Assembly: GCA_029204225.1 (NCBI GenBank)
Contig: CM055106.1
Coordinates: 25,005,368 to 25,069,367 of the forward strand
DNA: 64,000 nucleotides
Direction of reading: 5' to 3'
Source of the DNA: Diphasiastrum complanatum
Taxonomy: Eukaryota > Streptophyta > Lycopodiopsida > Lycopodiales > Lycopodiaceae
The notes under the pieces: generated by a model
Databases searched by the model: none
The model's input: the letters and a program-made list of their open reading frames with translations, nothing else
Told to the model about the DNA's origin: nothing
Made by a program: the position numbers and the translations under genes
Part shown: positions 10,674 to 21,490 of the stretch, one piece after another
Layout: every line of letters begins with the position of its first letter
How positions within the stretch are numbered: position 1 is the stretch's first letter

Positions 10674-13600
10674 CTCTCCCTTAAGCTCAAATGTGATAGG
10701 AGTAAAGAAATAAACAGCAGCAGCATCTGGAGTGTCCAAAATATGTTATGTGTATCCCTGCTACCCTGTATTTGACTCACGCTCAAGCACACCATCAAAC
10801 CACCAGGTTTGGCACACAAAGTATCATGCACACACAATGCACATTAGAGAGTCTACCACACTCTCGACCAACTGACTTGTTCGCAATCCGACTTGAGCAG
10901 AAGTGGACCACATGACCGACATGGATGAAACTTAGAAATCCCACTGCTACCATGAGACTTACATCCTCCATCTAGCTAGGTTGACATCCTATCAGACACT
11001 TACAAGCACAAACCTGTAAAACTAACATAAATGAGTCACTAAGGCTCAACCTGAGGAAATCTTACTGCCACTATAAGATTATACCCTTACCAGATAGACA
11101 ACTAGTAGACAGAATGACAAGTCAATGAGCATAAAATGACTACTTTGTTTCAAACGTAACAAATGCATAAACACATACAACTCCAACTTAGATCTAGACT
11201 CTCGTGACAAGGTAACATGCAAGTACACATTCATGCAAATGAACACGAATATGTCAAATACATGACCAGACTTGTGCAAACTGTGGTATCCTATCGTACC
11301 AGCACCTGTCACTTGTAGATCAGCTGCTACACCACCGCTCTCCAAATAAGGTCCTCAACCATGGCCAGCACCTGTCACCAAGATGCCCTCACGTACAAGC
11401 ATATACATCCATCCAATAGGTTCTGAAAGCCGATATCCATTCATTTCCCATGCTCCAAGCACAAGAGTCTACCAAGAACTCAGTGAATGAATGTACACAA
11501 ATCTCACCATAGGCTATACGTGAGTATTTCGTCCATCTCCTAGAGATATTGATGATGATCTGTTTGTCCTACTTTCCATGTAGGCTCAACTTCTCATGCT
11601 TGATGTTGCCAACTCTGATTTGACCAGTACATAGGCCTCTCACCAAGGAGCCTATCTTGCCACAACATGTGACACCAATCCGGAGACAATTGCGCATATA
11701 ACCATGTAGCTCACTTGATCACTCACCAAAGTTGTCACTCCCTGAGCACCCATATCCATGTCGGCTCACAATCATACTTGGTTTATGGAGTCATGTGGTG
11801 CTAGATTTGCATCATTGATGTACTCACCTACTCATGGATTTTCAAGGTCTGATGGTTTCTTGTGGCAAGATGGAGATGGAGGCTCATTCATGGAGTTTTA
11901 TGGTGGACATATTAAGAAAGGACAAAGTTGGAGGAGACAAGCAAGCAAATTTGAGATCTTCCATAGCCCAAACCAAATGATTTACACCCTGTCATCATTG
12001 GAATCTGCATCCCTGATGCAATACTGATATGGCAAATAGACTTGAATTACCCAAAATAGGCAATTGAAGTGTATCTCCCTGATGACAAACCTGTTACACT
12101 GCTCCACAGCTACTTGACTTGATTAAAATGACTTATCGACTATAAAATCGCAAAATCATCACACTTACCACTCACCAAGAGCATCCAAAGTGTGATTATT
12201 GACTCATTCTACATCTCCATGTGTCCCACACACAACTCGTCCAATGAAAGCTCGCTATCTTGCCCAATGGCTTCGAACTGGCACCACCTCGTACTTCCAT
12301 CACCCATGACCACCAAAATGTGTGTACCTCCAAGCTAGCCCATATTTCTCTCCAAAAGAAAAATTTTCAAGCTACAGATGCATGTGTCAATACTGACTCA
12401 ACACTGTCACTGTTGATCGTACCTGTGAGAGCGTTCCTCCAAAATGCCGCTGGTTCGAACCCCAAGAGTTGAACCTGTAACCGACATACCATGTCTACCT
12501 CTCACTTGTGATTGCTTGCCCTCTCAAAATTGTCACCAATGATGAGTACTCACGATGCCAAACTATACTTTTGTTGCCAATACTAGCTTTCTCCATGCCA
12601 AATTGTACTTTTGTCGCCAGTACTAGCTTTCTCCAAATTTTGCTATCATTCATTCCCATACTGCATTCACCACTTCCAAACACCTTGTTACCCTGTCAGA
12701 AGCAAGCAATAATGATTTTGAAGTGATAATGCCTCATTGTATCACCCTATAACAAGTTTTACCAGCCAAAAATTGCAGCAAATTTGGCCCTACGATACCC
12801 AAATAGCAAATGTAGCCCATCACTAGGTCATTTGCACTTTGCTCGATGGAATGGTGACAAAAACTCCTTAAAACATGTTTCTCTCTACTCTATGACGTTG
12901 CTTTGTCCGCTGGTTTTGAGCAGCTAGTTTCAGGGGTCATTTTGGCCCAAGGATGGCCAAAATAGGTGCCTTCTTGCCCCAATTAGCCCCAATGCTAATT
13001 TGCCTTACATTTTTGAACTGAAATTTCAATCTGATTTTGTTTTAATGAAGAATTATGAACTTAAATGTCGGGTCCCTTCAATGCACTTCTCATTGAAAGT
13101 TTTTAATAAAGCAAAGGCCCAATATGCCTTTCAACCCTTCAAGGGTCCTTTATCCCACCATCTAATAGCGGTGGTTCATCATCCAAAGGCCCACACATTT
13201 TTGGATCTTCCCCAAATCCTTCTCCTACATACACCATGCATTTCTAGCCGCTACAGCATTCACGCGACTGGGCGCGCGCGAGGTTTGCCCCCTCCTTTTC
13301 CTCTCTTCTTCTTCTCAAGCTCTCCTTTCAAGCTTGCTATGGCAGACCCTCTCTATGACTGCCTTGCTCCCAATAGATTTGTGGTAAATTTGCTCCATGG
13401 CTACCAACGACCATTTACAAGTTGATTTGAATTTCTAGAGCGCCCTCAAGTATGCTTTTACAGCTCCATGAATGTGTCCTATAACAAAAGATCCAAGCTT
13501 TTGCATAGTAAAATCCTAGTCTTCATTTTTCCATCATAGTTTCATAGTAAATTGCTCCTTCTGTAGTCCACGGCCATCCACGGCCTCTTGGCTGCTAGGT

Positions 13601-14112
13601 TGCCCTACAAAAATGCCCTGCTATAGCCATCGACAGCTCCAAAATCTGCCATATACAGAGAGAAATCCAAGGTTTATCGTCTGTGAACCCTAGATGACCA
13701 TAGTTTCCACAACTAAAAAGAAGCATAATTGCTCTATGTTTGCTTTATGGATGACCTTGCCCTTTTGGCAATCATTTGGCCTCACTAAATGCTCGTTCTG
13801 ATATTCTCCGCTTCCCAATTGACGAAGGACTCAGAGAAATCCGGCCAGCTTCTTGTCGTAACCACATACAACCATTTTTGAGCAATTTTCTATGAAATCT
13901 CCCCGGAATCCACCTACGATGATCTTTCTAATCTTCCCCAAAGCTCTAATCGAAAGAACTTTGTTGTCTCATGCCATCTAGACTGCCGATACCCCATATG
14001 GAGTCCTCTCTCCTGAGACGCTTCGAGTGCTATTTTTCCTGGTGAAAGATACTATCCCATAGCTCCACCAACCGATCGTGCATACCTACATCACTCGAAC
14101 ACTTTGATACCA

Positions 14113-14372
14113 TATTAAAATCCTATTAGGATCTAGTGCAGAATGCAGATCACATCAATCAATTACCATAGACACTCCTCACAAGCTCTCAAAGACGTGT
14201 GGCTACTCGATTAAGCCAAGTAGCCATCTACGGGATCAGTGCCCGATCAATATATCCTAACAGGTCTCGTCCCGAACACAATTGAATACAACAAATCTAA
14301 TTAACTCTATACTAATTACAATATCACATTTGAAGCTTATACTAATGAATCAGATCACACTGAATTCTAACA
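14113..14372 (-). repeat. 5' LTR of element B
   Basis: 260 bp, shorter than its partner by an internal deletion. It is flanked inside by the primer binding site complement and outside by the GTTAT duplication. Confidence 0.8.
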
Positions 14373-15372
14373 GTTATCCACATACAAAATAAGCTCACCA
14401 ACTTCACACATGCAACATAAATGAAACTTGATAGTCCAGTCTTCCCTTACTAGATATTGCTTATAATGATAGGCCAAATAATATCATCACCATATCAGAG
14501 CATCTACCATTTTGATCACTTTATTGGTATTGGTCCTTATCTTTATAATCTATCATTCGTTATGCATAAAAAACTAGTTGTACTCAATAGAGTAGCTTGG
14601 ATTATTACATAAGTATATGCGGCAAATCCATGCCATACCAATACTTGTACATGTCGTGCGACGAACATGTAATGTACAATTTTCGTAACTCTTGAGTAAT
14701 TACCTTACTACAATCATAGGTTTCAACAGATTAAGGTAAACAACGATTCTATATGTTAGGGCAATGTTTTATGAAGCATGAGCAATAGTTAGAAATAGTT
14801 CAATCCAGCCTATCTTCCAAATGCAAGCAAGTCGTGGATATGTAAAGTCATTAGTATCATCTTATAAAACCCATTTAATAAGAATTGACGTAAACTTTCC
14901 ATTTGCGTAGAAGCAACCGAAATACGTTTGAAGCACCAACTTGAATAGTCGTCGTGAGTGAATCCTGTGAAGAGGTCATGTTTGTTCAAGAATGTCTTTT
15001 TCTTTATATGGAAAACAGTTTATGTCGAGTCCGGTTCTACATATAGAAGTAAGTTTCCACAAGTTCGAATAAAGTGTTACCATCACACAACAAGTTCCTT
15101 AAAATCCTTCTCATTTTTGTCGTATGATAGCTTGTGAAGCATAGTATTACATTCACCTTGCTTTAACTTCAATCAAAAGAGTACTTGCCGTATGCATACC
15201 TTTCTTGCCAATTTTTTAAACGCTTTCATAACAAATGGATTAGAGTCAAAGACTCGAGTATCCAAAGTGAGCCACAACTAAGGCTATAAAGACATAAATT
15301 ACACCTTGTTTTGTCAACATTCATTCAATATGTGGATCTTCTTTGAAAATAGAATGAATGAAATAAAAAGAT
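14373..15372 (+). repeat. Repeat R, middle part
   Basis: Bases 14550-14700 match the reverse complement of 49970-50120. Bases 14700-15370 match 2430-2820. This copy therefore shows that the sequences flanking the two split Copia halves were once adjoining parts of one R repeat. Confidence 0.75.
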
Positions 15373-17384
15373 TGAAAGATTAAAAGCACAATTATGGATA
15401 ATCTAGTTGATCATGATGCAATCATCAAGCAAATGTAATCAGATCAGACAATTTAAGCTAGATAATCATCAATACACGAGCAACGCCATTTCTCTCCAAA
15501 AATGCGTGTTTGATTACCCAATTCTGAACTGTACATATAGTCGCATGACATTTGTGTGCCAAGAACCCAAAAAGATTCATCCCTATCATATTACCTACGT
15601 TCCACTCAAACATGACGGTCCAAGTCATGTCAAGAAAGCACTATGCCTCTACCCCTTAAACAAAATGGGGCAGTTAATATTGACAGTTGGTGTCTTGTGA
15701 ACCGGACACCAACAATTCCCATGTCAATGTTAACCCCCTTCCATTTCACTATAGTTCATCCCCATAGCATTTCTTAAAATCACAAACCTATCTTTAACTA
15801 GAGCTTTAGTCATTATATCAGTAGTCATATCCTTGGTGGGACAATAATCCAACACCATCTTTCCATCCTACACTAATTCCTTAAAAAAATGATACTGAAT
15901 ATCAACATGCTTGCTTTTCTTGTGCAGACCGCCGTTTCTACAAATGAAAATGCATCCTTGATTGTCGTTAAATCTTTTCATATCACCAATGTCATCAACA
16001 TAAATGTCTAGGATGGTGATATCATTACTCATTCTTTTGAAAAATATGCTAGGATTAGCATTGCATCTTTTTAATTGCTTCTTGTCCAAAAATAGCTCCA
16101 CCCTCTCATACCAGACCCTGGATGCCTGTTTTAGGACATATAGGGCTTTGTTTAGCTTGCAAACCTGTTGCTCATCGTGCTCAAACCCTTCGGGGTGCTC
16201 TGGCCATATGAGTGAATGTATCATCATAATCCACTCCTTCTATTTGAGCACATCCTTTAGCCATGATCCTAGCCTTGTGTCTCTCGACGTTGCCATCTGC
16301 ATCAAACTTTAGTTTAAATACCCACTTACACCCGATGGCTCTTCGCCTGCCGGCAAGTGTACTAGATTCCAAGCTCTGTTCTTCTCAATTGACTCCATTT
16401 CCTCAATCATGGCTTTACACCAATAATCCCAGTCGGCCCTGGTTCTGACATGCATTCCTTGCTCAAAAACGTCATTTCATCAAAACGTTCTAGAGCTCTC
16501 TTCGTTTTGGTTGGTCTCTGCTTTTGCTGAGCGGCATCATACTCCTTGTCCTTCATACATTGACAGCTTCAATGCTTTCATTGACAATGCCTTGCTCCTC
16601 AATGCTCTCTTGTGATACGCTATCCGAGTCCCCATCATTCTGTTGAGAGGCATTGCTGCTTGAAATCGTGATGATATCGTCTGGAAATGGTTCGATATTG
16701 TAGACATTGTGTCTCTTCCCTGCATCAAACTCTACATTAATGATTTTTGTGGGATCTTCGTTGTGGTGGAATTGTATAGCTTGTACCCATTGGTCCCTTT
16801 TGGGTATCCCACAAACAACCATTTGATGGATTTAGAATCCAACTTCTTCCTCTTCTCCTTGGGAACATGGACGTAAGCTATACATCCAAAGACCCTGAAA
16901 TAGTCAACCCTTGGCTTCCTCCCATACCACATCTCATATGGCGTTTTGGCAGTCAGTGCCTTGTGGGAATCCTGTTGATGATGTGCCCCCGACTGTGGCA
17001 ACAGCCTCCGCCCACAGATGTTTTGGCAGGTCTGGCTCGTGCAACATACACCTGGCCATTTCCATAATAGTCCTATTTTCTCTCTCCGCCACCACATTTC
17101 GCTCTGGGGTGGGCACAATGAACTCTCTTGATATCCCATTGCTTTGGCAAAACTCGTTGAAATCCTTGTTCTTGAATTCCCCTCCGTTATCACTCCTCAA
17201 CTTCTTGATCTTCATGTTGGTCCCTGCTTCTGCCATTAGCTTGAAGGCCTTGAAGCTTTCTAAAGTCTGATTGTTTATCTTTTGTGAGTCTACAGTTAGA
17301 CATGCCATCGATCTTTCCTTAGCTCCTCCCTACAATTGATACAAATAATATTGACTGTTGGTGTTCCTGAACTGGACACCAACA
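15373..17384 (-). mobile_element. Copia element C, internally deleted, inserted in R
   Basis: The intact LTR is 15373-15714, ending on the plus strand in GGACACCAACA. A 42 bp remnant of the other LTR is 17343-17384, with the same terminus. Near-matching target duplications AAGAT (15368-15372) and AATAT (17385-17389) flank it, and R continues on both sides. Between the LTRs lies minus-strand pol. The 5' leader, gag and protease are gone, the remnant LTR passing straight into integrase. Confidence 0.8.
15715..17342 (-). pseudogene. Copia C integrase, RT and RNase H remnant
   Basis: From high to low coordinate: integrase with LRSDNGGEFKNKDF near 17200-17160, the ERENRTIMEMARCMLHE block near 17090-17040 and PYEMWYGRKP near 16935; then RT with GCKWVFKLKFDADG near 16340-16290, KARIMAKG, LKQASRVWYERVE near 16110, and YVDD near 16000. 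It then jumps from YVDDI straight to the RNase H segment DNQGCIFI near 15960 and the KSKHVDIQYHFF block near 15900, so the rest of the RT and the start of RNase H are deleted. Frame changes and stops are scattered. Confidence 0.85.
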
Positions 17385-17389
17385 AATAT

Positions 17390-17824
17390 AGGTGGTTCAT
17401 CGTTGGTCATCGTTGTCCATCAGCGATGGACTACCAAACATTACATATTGCTTATGAAATCAGAAAGGAGCAAAGCTAACAAGTAATTAAGCGCACTATG
17501 AGGTGGCTTTTGATTGTTGTCCCATCAAATATACATAGCTATGCTGATCTACAGCTCATAAAGAGTTGTTTATACAAGAACAAACTGATATTTCACATTC
17601 AACAACGAGTTGTCATCGCTGGTCTAGCTATGGACAGATTTCAATAAATCATTAACAAAGTGTGAAATATTTGCTAATCAAACACAACAATGGATAGATT
17701 CTTGCTATTGCATCGCTGCTACTTGTAGATTGGTAGCCAATCAATTCTAGCGATGGGCAGATTTCAAGAAGAGCATTACTATATGCAAAATAGTAGGCAA
17801 ATGTTGGAGGGTTTGCGGATCCCC
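17390..17824 (+). repeat. Repeat R, last part
   Basis: Continues the R match after the element C insertion (compare 2820-3120). It ends abruptly at 17824, where another element edge begins TGTTGGAGG. Confidence 0.7.
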
Positions 17825-18790
17825 AGACAACCCTAACCCTAGTTAATAAGTGAAAAGAATTTGGTACCCTGCATGTGTAAGTCCAACCCGATGATCACAT
17901 AGTTATTTGATAATTAGAAAGTTAATAAAAGGACTTTAGGCCTTTTTGTGGGACTTTTAATGTCGCAGGCCTAAATGACAAGTTAGTGAATAAAGTTGGG
18001 ACTCCCACTAAAATTGGTTCAAATTCAATTTCAAATTGGTTTTCTCCAATTTTGAATGGTTCCCACTCTTTTTTTAAGTTTGGATAGTTAGGGAGGTAGA
18101 AATGGACCAATAGGATTTGGAGGTCAAGGTCCTCCTCTCTACTATAAATAGGGGAGTTTGTTACACATGTTCATATTCGATGCAAATGCAGTCGCAAAAG
18201 AAAGCAATTTGGATGGATTTCAGTCATAATTGCTGGTCACTGCCAACTGTATCATTCCTACAATCCTTCAGAATGTAAACATGCATTGTTGATCTACGTT
18301 TTAGATTAACACAACATTCAACAAAATTCAAACCAAGGTGCAGAATTAAAGGAACAAGTAAATCCGACACACAAATAACAGCAGACTAATTTGCATTTAA
18401 GATCATACATGATAAGAGTGATATGTGCGCAGCGACTACAAAATCATCGATTTAATTCTTCTGATTCTTCAAGCACTGCATGCGGATCCACACAATGCGT
18501 TGGCGTGAGAGAAATACAGTTCTCCCACGAGTAACTTCTCGCTTACTAGCGGACTTGTGGATCTACAGATCCTATGCAGAATTGTCTCGCACGCAGGCGG
18601 ACTCGTATTCTATGTTTTTGTCTTCTTGCTTACTAGCATTAGACTACTTCATGTGTGTGTATCAAGTATCATCCAGAAAGTATATAGTCACGTAGCATAT
18701 CTTCCAGATTAGAGTGATTAAACATCTACAGCTAATCACGAACTACAAGAGTGACAGATTAGCCACGACCTAGAGTGTATCTGTTGACAT
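17825..18790. other. LTR-like non-coding block with TATA box
   Basis: Starts TGTTGGAGG exactly where R is interrupted. It has a good plus-strand TATA box (CTATAAATAG near 18142) about 320 bp in, as expected for an LTR U3/R junction. No matching partner is present in the window and the right edge is uncertain. It abuts the 3' end of minus-strand Copia D, but its TATA points the other way, so it may belong to a different element or be a solo LTR. Confidence 0.4.
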
Positions 18791-18802
18791 CATGCTATCA
18801 TA

Positions 18803-21490
18803 TCAAATATCTGTACTTCTGTGTACTTGCATGATCTTGCTAGTCCCTTTTGGAGTGTGAGGGCAGAAAAAAGGTGTCGTGATGATTTTCCTGTCTCTTC
18901 GTGTCTTTTGATTTTCGCGTTCGCAAATATTTTCGTCAAGCGGAGGGCTGAAAGCTAGCAAAGCTTTGGTAATAGAAATGTTTTGTTTCTTCAACTCCCT
19001 CTCAAAGCATGATAGCTTGACGACTCCAAGACTGCTCCTCTGTCTCTCAAAAAGTTCTTTGTCTAGGGCTTTTGTGAAAATGTCAGAAACCATGTCTTTC
19101 GTTCCAACGAAGGTGGTCTGCAATATCTTCTTCTCAATCCGATCCCTGATGAAGTGGTACTTGATTGTGATGTGTTTCGTCCTTGAGTGAAACACATGAT
19201 CTTTCGTTAGATGTATTGTAGATATGTTATCCATCTGCAAGACCAGAGGCTCGTTTCTTGTTTCGCCCAATTCGTCCAAGAACTGCTTTAGCCAAATTAT
19301 CTCATTGGCCATCTTTGCTGATGCAACGTACTCTGCCTCGCAGGATGATTGAGCCACAATGGTCTGCTTCTTGTTGACCCAGAGAACTGCCGCTCCTAAC
19401 GTAATGGTGCATCCTCCTGAGACGCTTTTCCAATCGTCTTTGAGAGATGCCCAGCTAGCATCACTATAAGAAAACATCTCGAACCCTGCATCATGACAAT
19501 AACACAAGCCATAATCTCTCGTTAATTGAAGATATTACAAAATTTGTTTTGCAATCTTTCAATGTGTCGAGCCTGGATTCGTGCAGAATTGGTTCATCTT
19601 GAACACTGCATAAGCAATGTTAAGGCGTGTATTGTCTGCAAGGTACATCAGCGAATCTATCAGCTTCATGTAAGGTGTGAACTGCATTTGTTCTCTCTCT
19701 TCTTCAATCCTCGGACAACATCGTTTGTTAGCGTCGTTTCTGCGAGCATTGGAGTATTCGCTCCTTTGCAATTCAGCATCCCAAAATCTTCTAGAGTTTT
19801 TTTGGGTGTATCTGGACTGGTGAAGGTATAGCTTAGCTCCCTCATAGTCCCTTCAATTTGCAAGCCAAAGTAGCATATGGCTTCTCCCAGATCCACAATC
19901 TCAAAATGTTTCGAGATGTCGTCCACATATACAACCACGATAATGATCTGCCCATCTGTAACTCTGACATACACATTGGAATCAATCAGTGACTTGAATC
20001 CTAATGATTTCAGGGTTTGATCCTTCTTTTTGTACCATTGTCGAACTGACTGTTTCAGACCGTAGATACTTCTATGCATTCTGCATGCATAATCAAGAAG
20101 TGAATTTGAGACATATCCTGGGGCTTGATCCATGTAGACCTCCTCGTCTAAGTCACCATGCAAGAAGGCTATCTTCTCATCCACAATGTGGATCTTGAGG
20201 TCATAAGCAGCTGCATATGCAAATAACAGACGTAGGGACGAATGTTTGACTAGAGGATAGGAGATTTCAGAGTAGTCAATATCATATCTCTGAGAAAATC
20301 CTTCGCTACCAGTCTTGCCTTGTATTTCGAGACATTCCCATCTGGTCCGTACTTGAGCTTAAAAACCAATTTGCATTTGACAGTCTTGCGCTTATGTGGT
20401 AATGGCTGCAATGTCCGTACCTGGTCATTCCTCATGAATTCCATCTCTTCGTTCATGGCTTGGATCCATTTGTCCTTTTCTAGACATTCAATCGCCTCCT
20501 CGAAAGTCTGTGATTCGCCATTGAATGCACTTCTGATGTAAAGCAGAGCTACCTAGTATGTATCTTGCTGGCACTCTTCGTGGTCTTGTCAAGCTTCTAG
20601 GAGATCCTCTTGGTACAACAATGTCTTTTCCTTTGTCTACTCTGCTAGGTTCGGATTCATCTTGGTTTACAGGTACTGTAACAGTAGTATGCCTCTCAAA
20701 TTTTTCGTCTTCAGATTCGTCACTTGAATGGGAAGCGACTTGAAAATATTTGTTTTCGTGTACATCATCTGCTCTCTTTGTCGTTGGTGGCAGATCATAG
20801 TACTGTCTCTCTAGAATCTCATAGCTGACAGGATCGTCATTAGCCATTGTCCTGCTCTCATCAAATCTGACATCTCTCACTATCTTCACAGTGTTCATGT
20901 CTGGCATGTAGACTCTGTAGTATGACAAATCTTTGTCATAACCTACCAGAAATCCCTGTTCAGCTTTCTCATCAAGCTTCTTTTGAAGCTATTTAGGAAT
21001 GTGTGCATAAGCTGCACAGCCAAAGATTTTGATGTGAGATAAGTTGGGCTTTCTACCCCACCATAACTCGTGTGGTGTCGTGTGAGAGACACCAGACTTC
21101 CTTGTCCTGTTCTGGATGTATGTGGCTGTAGCTACGCTTCAGCCCACAATACCCTTGGAGCTAGGCCATCATGCATCTGACAGCTTCCATCAGGGTCCTA
21201 TTCTTCCTCTCTGCAACACCGTTGTGCTACGGTGTGTAGGCTATAGTCCTTCTGTGAATGATGTCACAATCATTGCAAAAGTCAGCAAAGTGATTCGAGA
21301 TGTATTCGCCATTTCGATCTGTCCTGATCTGCTTCACTTTGTTGCTTGTGCATCTCTCTGCCCAATTCACATATTTTGTGAATTTATCAAGTGCTTCAGA
21401 TTTATTTTAAATAAAGTACACTCTGGCGAATTTATTATAATCATCAATGAAGGTTATATAATATTTGAGCCTCCTACTGAGATGACTGAA
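18803..21490 (-). pseudogene. Copia element D integrase, RT and RNase H remnant
   Basis: Minus-strand order: integrase core with FIDDYN near 21440, NGEYISN near 21310 and the HNGVAERKNRTLMEA block near 21200; the pre-RT linker (20928-20488); RT with CKLVFKLKYGPDG near 20370-20330, DEKIAFLHGDLDEEVYM near 20180, YGLKQSVRQWY near 20060 and YVDD near 19930; RNase H with FSYSDASWASLKDDWK near 19475, SCEAEYVAS near 19345 and HSRTKHI near 19190, ending near 18900. The RNase H part (19507-18803) is the best-kept frame. Stops and frame changes occur between blocks. Gag and protease are absent. Confidence 0.88.

Larger units (their letters stand above)
10289..14372 (-). mobile_element. Complete LTR element B with no recognisable coding
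   Basis: The two LTRs are 10289-10673 and 14113-14372; both begin with a TTAAAATC-type edge, share the TTAGGATCTAGTG landmark and end TCTAACA. GTTAT flanks both sides (10284-10288 and 14373-14377). A tRNA primer site complement (ACTTTGATACCA, 14101-14112) beside the right LTR and a polypyrimidine tract (CTCTCCC, 10674-10680) beside the left show that it reads on the minus strand. The right LTR lacks roughly 120 bp found in the left. The 3.4 kb interior contains no gag, protease, integrase or RT motif that I can see, so it is probably non-autonomous and relies on proteins of another element. Confidence 0.8.

Noticed and set aside
13000-13425. 141-codon plus frame inside element B
   Set aside because: No recognisable domain, lies in a non-coding LTR element read on the minus strand, and composition changes along its length.
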